DNA of 64,000 nucleotides, from assembly GCF_024323335.1 (NCBI RefSeq), contig NC_066585.1, positions 532,842,582-532,906,581 of the forward strand. The letters are read 5' to 3'. How positions within the stretch are numbered: position 1 is the stretch's first letter; every line of letters starts with the position of its first letter. The position numbers and the translations under genes were made by a program. The notes beneath the pieces were generated by a model, which worked only from the letters and a program-made list of their open reading frames with translations, searched no databases and was not told the origin of the DNA. This DNA is from Lathyrus oleraceus (lineage: Eukaryota; Streptophyta; Magnoliopsida; Fabales; Fabaceae). Positions 60,549 through 64,000 of this stretch are shown here, piece by piece.

Positions 60549-63500
60549 TTATGCGAAGTATTTTTTAACCGCGTCTGAGTTCACAGGGGAAGTGAAGCTT
60601 TCACCATCCATAGTTGCAAGCATTAAGGCCCCACCATCAAAAACCTTGGTGACAATATACGGTCCATCATAGTTAGGAGTCCACTTGCCCCTGTGATCTG
60701 TCTGAGGAGGAAGGATCCTTTTCAACACTAAATCTCCGACCTGGAAACAACAAGGACACACTTTCTGATCAAAGGCTCTCTTCATCCGACTCTGATATAA
60801 CTGCCCATGACAAATGGCTGCCATTCGCTTCTCTTCGATAAGACTCAACTCGTCGAACCTTGTCCGAATCCATTCAGCTTTGTCTAACTTGACATCCAAC
60901 AGGACTCTTAGAGAAGGAATTTCCACTTCAACAGGTAGGACTGCCTCCATACCATACACCAGGGAGTAAGGGGTTTCCCCAATCGACGTACGTACTGAAG
61001 TACGGTACCCATGCAAGGCGAAGGGTAGCATCTCATGCCAATCTCTGTACGTGACGACCATCTTCTGCACAATCTTCTTTATGTTCTTATTTGCCGCCTC
61101 AACAGCGCCGTTCATCTTAGGGCGGTAAGGGGAAGAATTGTGATGCTGAATGTTGAAGTTCTGACACAACTCCTTCATCATTTTGTTGTTGAGATTAGAA
61201 CCATTATCAGTAATGATTCTTTCGGGAATCCCATAGCGACAAATGATTTCTTTCTTGATGAAACGGGCAACCACATGTCTGGTGACATTCGCGAACGACG
61301 CTGCTTCGACCCACTTGGTGAAATAGTCGATGGCAACAAGGATGAAGCGATGCCCATTGGAAGCAGTCGGCTCAATCTTTCCAATCATGTCAATGCCCCA
61401 CATAGCGAACGGCCACGACGAAGTCATCACATTCAGAGGATTTGGCGGCACATGCACCTTATCAGCATAAATCTGGCATTTAAGACACTTCCGAGCATAT
61501 TTGAAGCAATCTGATTCCATGGTCATCCAATAATAACCCGCTCTCAATAATTTCTTAGCCATTGCATGTCCGCCGGCATGAGTACCGAAGGAACCTTCAT
61601 GAACTTCCTGCATTAACATGTCCGCCTCGTGTCTGTCCACGCATCTGAGCAAAACCATGTCGAAGTTCCTCTTATACAGCACATCGTCTTTGTTCAAGAA
61701 GAAACTGCCTGCCAATCTTCTCAAAGTCTTTCTGTCATTGTTGGATGCCCCTGCAGGGTACTCTTGATTCTTCAGAAAGCACTTGATATCGTGATACCAG
61801 GGCTTGTCATCGACTACCAGTTCAGCAGCAAACACATACGCGGCCCTGTCAAGGCGCATCACATCGATCCTGGGAGCATGGTTCCAACGAATTACCTTGA
61901 TCATAGAGGATAGAGTAGCAAGTGCGTCTGCCATCTGGTTCTCATCACGAGGTATATGATACAATTTTACTGTTGTGAAGAAAGTCAACAGTCTTCTCGT
62001 GTAATCTCTGTAGGGGACCAGAGTGGGCTGGAGAGTATTCCAATCACCATTCACTTGATTGATCACCAGAGCTGAATCTCCGAAGATGTCCAGAGTCTTG
62101 ATTCTCAGATCAATGGCTTACTCAATACCCAAGATACAGGCCTCGTACTCAGCTTCATTATTTGTGCACTCAAAAGTCAAACGAGCGGTGAAAGGTATGT
62201 GGGCACCTTTCGGAGTTATAATGACAGCACCAATTCAACTTCCTCTGGCGTTGACAGCCCCATCAAACAGCAAATTCCACTTTTCGTTTGGATCAGGTCC
62301 CTCCTTAACAACTGGCTCTTCACAGTCTTTCATCTTGAGGAACATGATGTCTTCATCCGGAAAATCAAACTTCATCGGCTCATAATCATCAATCGGCTGC
62401 TGAGCAAGATAGTCTGACAGAATACTCCCTTTGATGGCTTTCTGGGATGTATACTGGATATCGTACTCTGTCAGTACCATTTGCCAACGAGCCACCCTTC
62501 CGGTGAGAACTGGCTTCTCGAATATGTATTTGACTGGATCCATCTTAGAAATCAACAAGGTAGTATGGTTCAACATATACTGCCTCAGTCGGCGAGCAAC
62601 CCAGGCCAAAGCACAACAAGTTTTCTCAAGCTGCGAATATTTGATTTCACAGTCGGTAAACTTTTTGCTAAGGTAGTATATGGCATGCTCTTTTCGACCA
62701 GACTCGTCATGCTGTCCCAATACACACCCCATCGAGTTCTCAGTCACTGATAGGTACATTATCAGAGGTCTCCCAGGAACTGGAGGTATAAGGATTGGAG
62801 GTTTCTGTAGATACTCTTTTATCTTCTCGAAAGCCCTTTGACAATCTTCATTCCACCTGATGGCCTGATCCTTCCTCAGCAATTTGAAAATTGGCTCACA
62901 CGTGGTTGTTAGGTGAGAGATGAACCTTGCAATGTAGTTCAACCTCCCTAAGAAACTACGGACTTGCTTCTCTGTTCTTGGCTCTGGCATTTCCTGTATC
63001 GCTTTTACTTTGTCGGGATCTACCTCAATCCCTTTTCCGCTAACAATAAAACCCAGCAATTTTCCCGATCTCACCCCGAAAGTGCACTTGTTCGGATTAA
63101 GTCTCAGTTTGAATTTCCTCAAACGCTCAAACAGTTTCTGCAAATTCACCAAATGTTCTTCTTCTGTATGAGATTTGGCAATCATATCGTCCACATAAAC
63201 CTCGATTTCATGATGAATCATATCATGGAACAGAGTCACCATAGCTCGTTGATATGTTGCTCCGGCATTTTTCAGACCAAACGGCATCACCTTGTAGCAG
63301 AAAGTGCCCCAAGGATTATGAAAGTTGTCTTTTCCATGTCTTCTGGTGCCATCTTGATTTGGTTATAGCCAGAAAAGCCATCCATGAAGGAGAATACCGA
63401 GAACTGAGCTGTATTATCCACCAAAACGTCGATGTGAGGTAATGGGAAATCATCTTTAGGGCTAGCTCTGTTCAGATCCCGGTAGTCGACACACATCCGT

Positions 63501-64000
63501 ACCTTTCCATCCTTCTTAGGTACTGGGACGATATTTGCAACCCATGGCGGATAATTGGTGACTGCTAGAAACCCTGCATCCAACTGCTTTTGCACTTCTT
63601 CCTTTATCTTGACAGCCATCTCTGGTCTTGTTCTTCTGAGCTTCTGCTTGACTGGAGGACAACCTTCTTTGAGAGGCAAGCGGTGTACCACGATGTCTGT
63701 GTCCAGCCCAGGCATGTCCTGATAAGACCAGGCGAAGATGTCAACGTATTCTTGCAGCAATTCAATCAACCCCTTCTTCACATTGTCTTCTAAAGCAGCC
63801 CCTATCTTGATTTCTCTCTTGGCGTCCTCGGTGCCGAGATTAATCACTTCAACAGACTCTTGATGCGGTTGAATAACCCTTTCCTCTTGTTTTAATAACC
63901 TGGTAAGCTCTTCAGGGAGTTCACTGTCTTCATCACCCTCTTCTTCAGCTTGAAAGATTGGATTTTCAAAGTCGAAACGAGCCGTAGCAGAAACGTTATC
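60549..64000 (-). pseudogene. Ogre pol: RT, two RNases H and integrase, with one frameshift and two nonsense codons
   Basis: The frame is open at the window edge, so gag and protease lie outside. RT runs from the edge to about 62990, with the MCVDYRDLNRASPKDDFPLP block. A net one-base loss near 63313-63320 breaks it, and it resumes in another frame with MMPFGLKNAGATYQRAM and the catalytic YVDDMIAKS. Ty3 RNase H follows. The archaeal-type RNase H (from NLLFDGAVNA) carries TGA at 62235-62237 and TAA at 62118-62120. Integrase (62066-60549 frame) has its zinc region ending ARKCLKCQ, and D, D, E in WGIDMIG, ITDNGSN and GAVEAANKN; no chromodomain was seen. Dual RNase H and the long 3' region fit Ogre, the largest Tat-lineage elements of legumes. 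This copy cannot make a whole polyprotein. Confidence 0.95.

Noticed and set aside
61035..61514. Plus-strand ORF of 159 aa
   Set aside because: Antisense shadow of Ogre integrase.

Overview
This is plant nuclear DNA, most likely from a cool-season legume of the pea/vetch group (tribe Fabeae). The evidence is intron-containing plant genes set in AT-rich DNA that is mostly LTR retrotransposons, including giant Ogre elements of the Ty3/gypsy Tat lineage. Species is not proven. Only three host genes look intact: a six-exon TBL-type polysaccharide O-acetyltransferase (minus, 15720-17831), a two-exon chloroplast monothiol glutaredoxin GrxS16 (plus, 41594-44542) and a thirteen-exon GH1 beta-glucosidase (plus, 45313-48854). 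A broken copy of GrxS16 exon 2 lies at 49271-49594.

Layout. 1-2657 is part of an Ogre-type LTR. 2.7-4.9 kb holds Ty1/copia debris and 4.92-5.87 kb a LINE remnant. 6499-13739 is a Tat element: two LTRs of about 500 bp, its gag-to-RT part missing and replaced by a Tekay-like fragment, a decayed RNase H/integrase region, and a 3' non-coding region built of two tandem arrays (about 50 bp and about 230 bp, the latter with a 461-bp higher-order duplication). A Stowaway-like MITE lies at 14198-14471, followed by the TBL gene. 18.4-22.68 kb is a second, internally deleted Tat element, and 22.7-23.2 kb is copia debris. 23.2-28.2 kb has no recognisable gene.

28.22-41.52 kb is a Mutator-like transposon (MULE) with inverted terminal repeats of about 200 bp. 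It carries a plant mobile domain (PMD) pseudogene on the minus strand, the C-terminal part of a transposase on the plus strand and an uninterrupted 97-aa ORF. An almost intact, young Tekay chromovirus (29149-37283, TSD TTGGG) is inserted in the last part of the PMD pseudogene. The right MULE end lies only about 75 bp upstream of the GrxS16 start codon.

From 50.2 kb to the right edge is a nested stack on the minus strand. A copia element without integrase is interrupted in its 5' LTR by an Ogre element. That Ogre 3' region, which holds a 38-bp tandem array, is interrupted by a 4.19-kb solo Ogre LTR flanked by ATCAG duplications. The Ogre pol (60549-64000) carries one frameshift and two nonsense codons.

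The three host genes share no pathway: cell-wall acetylation, plastid redox/Fe-S metabolism and glycoside hydrolysis. The main interest is transposon nesting, satellite-like array birth in Tat 3' regions, and a MULE sitting on a gene promoter.
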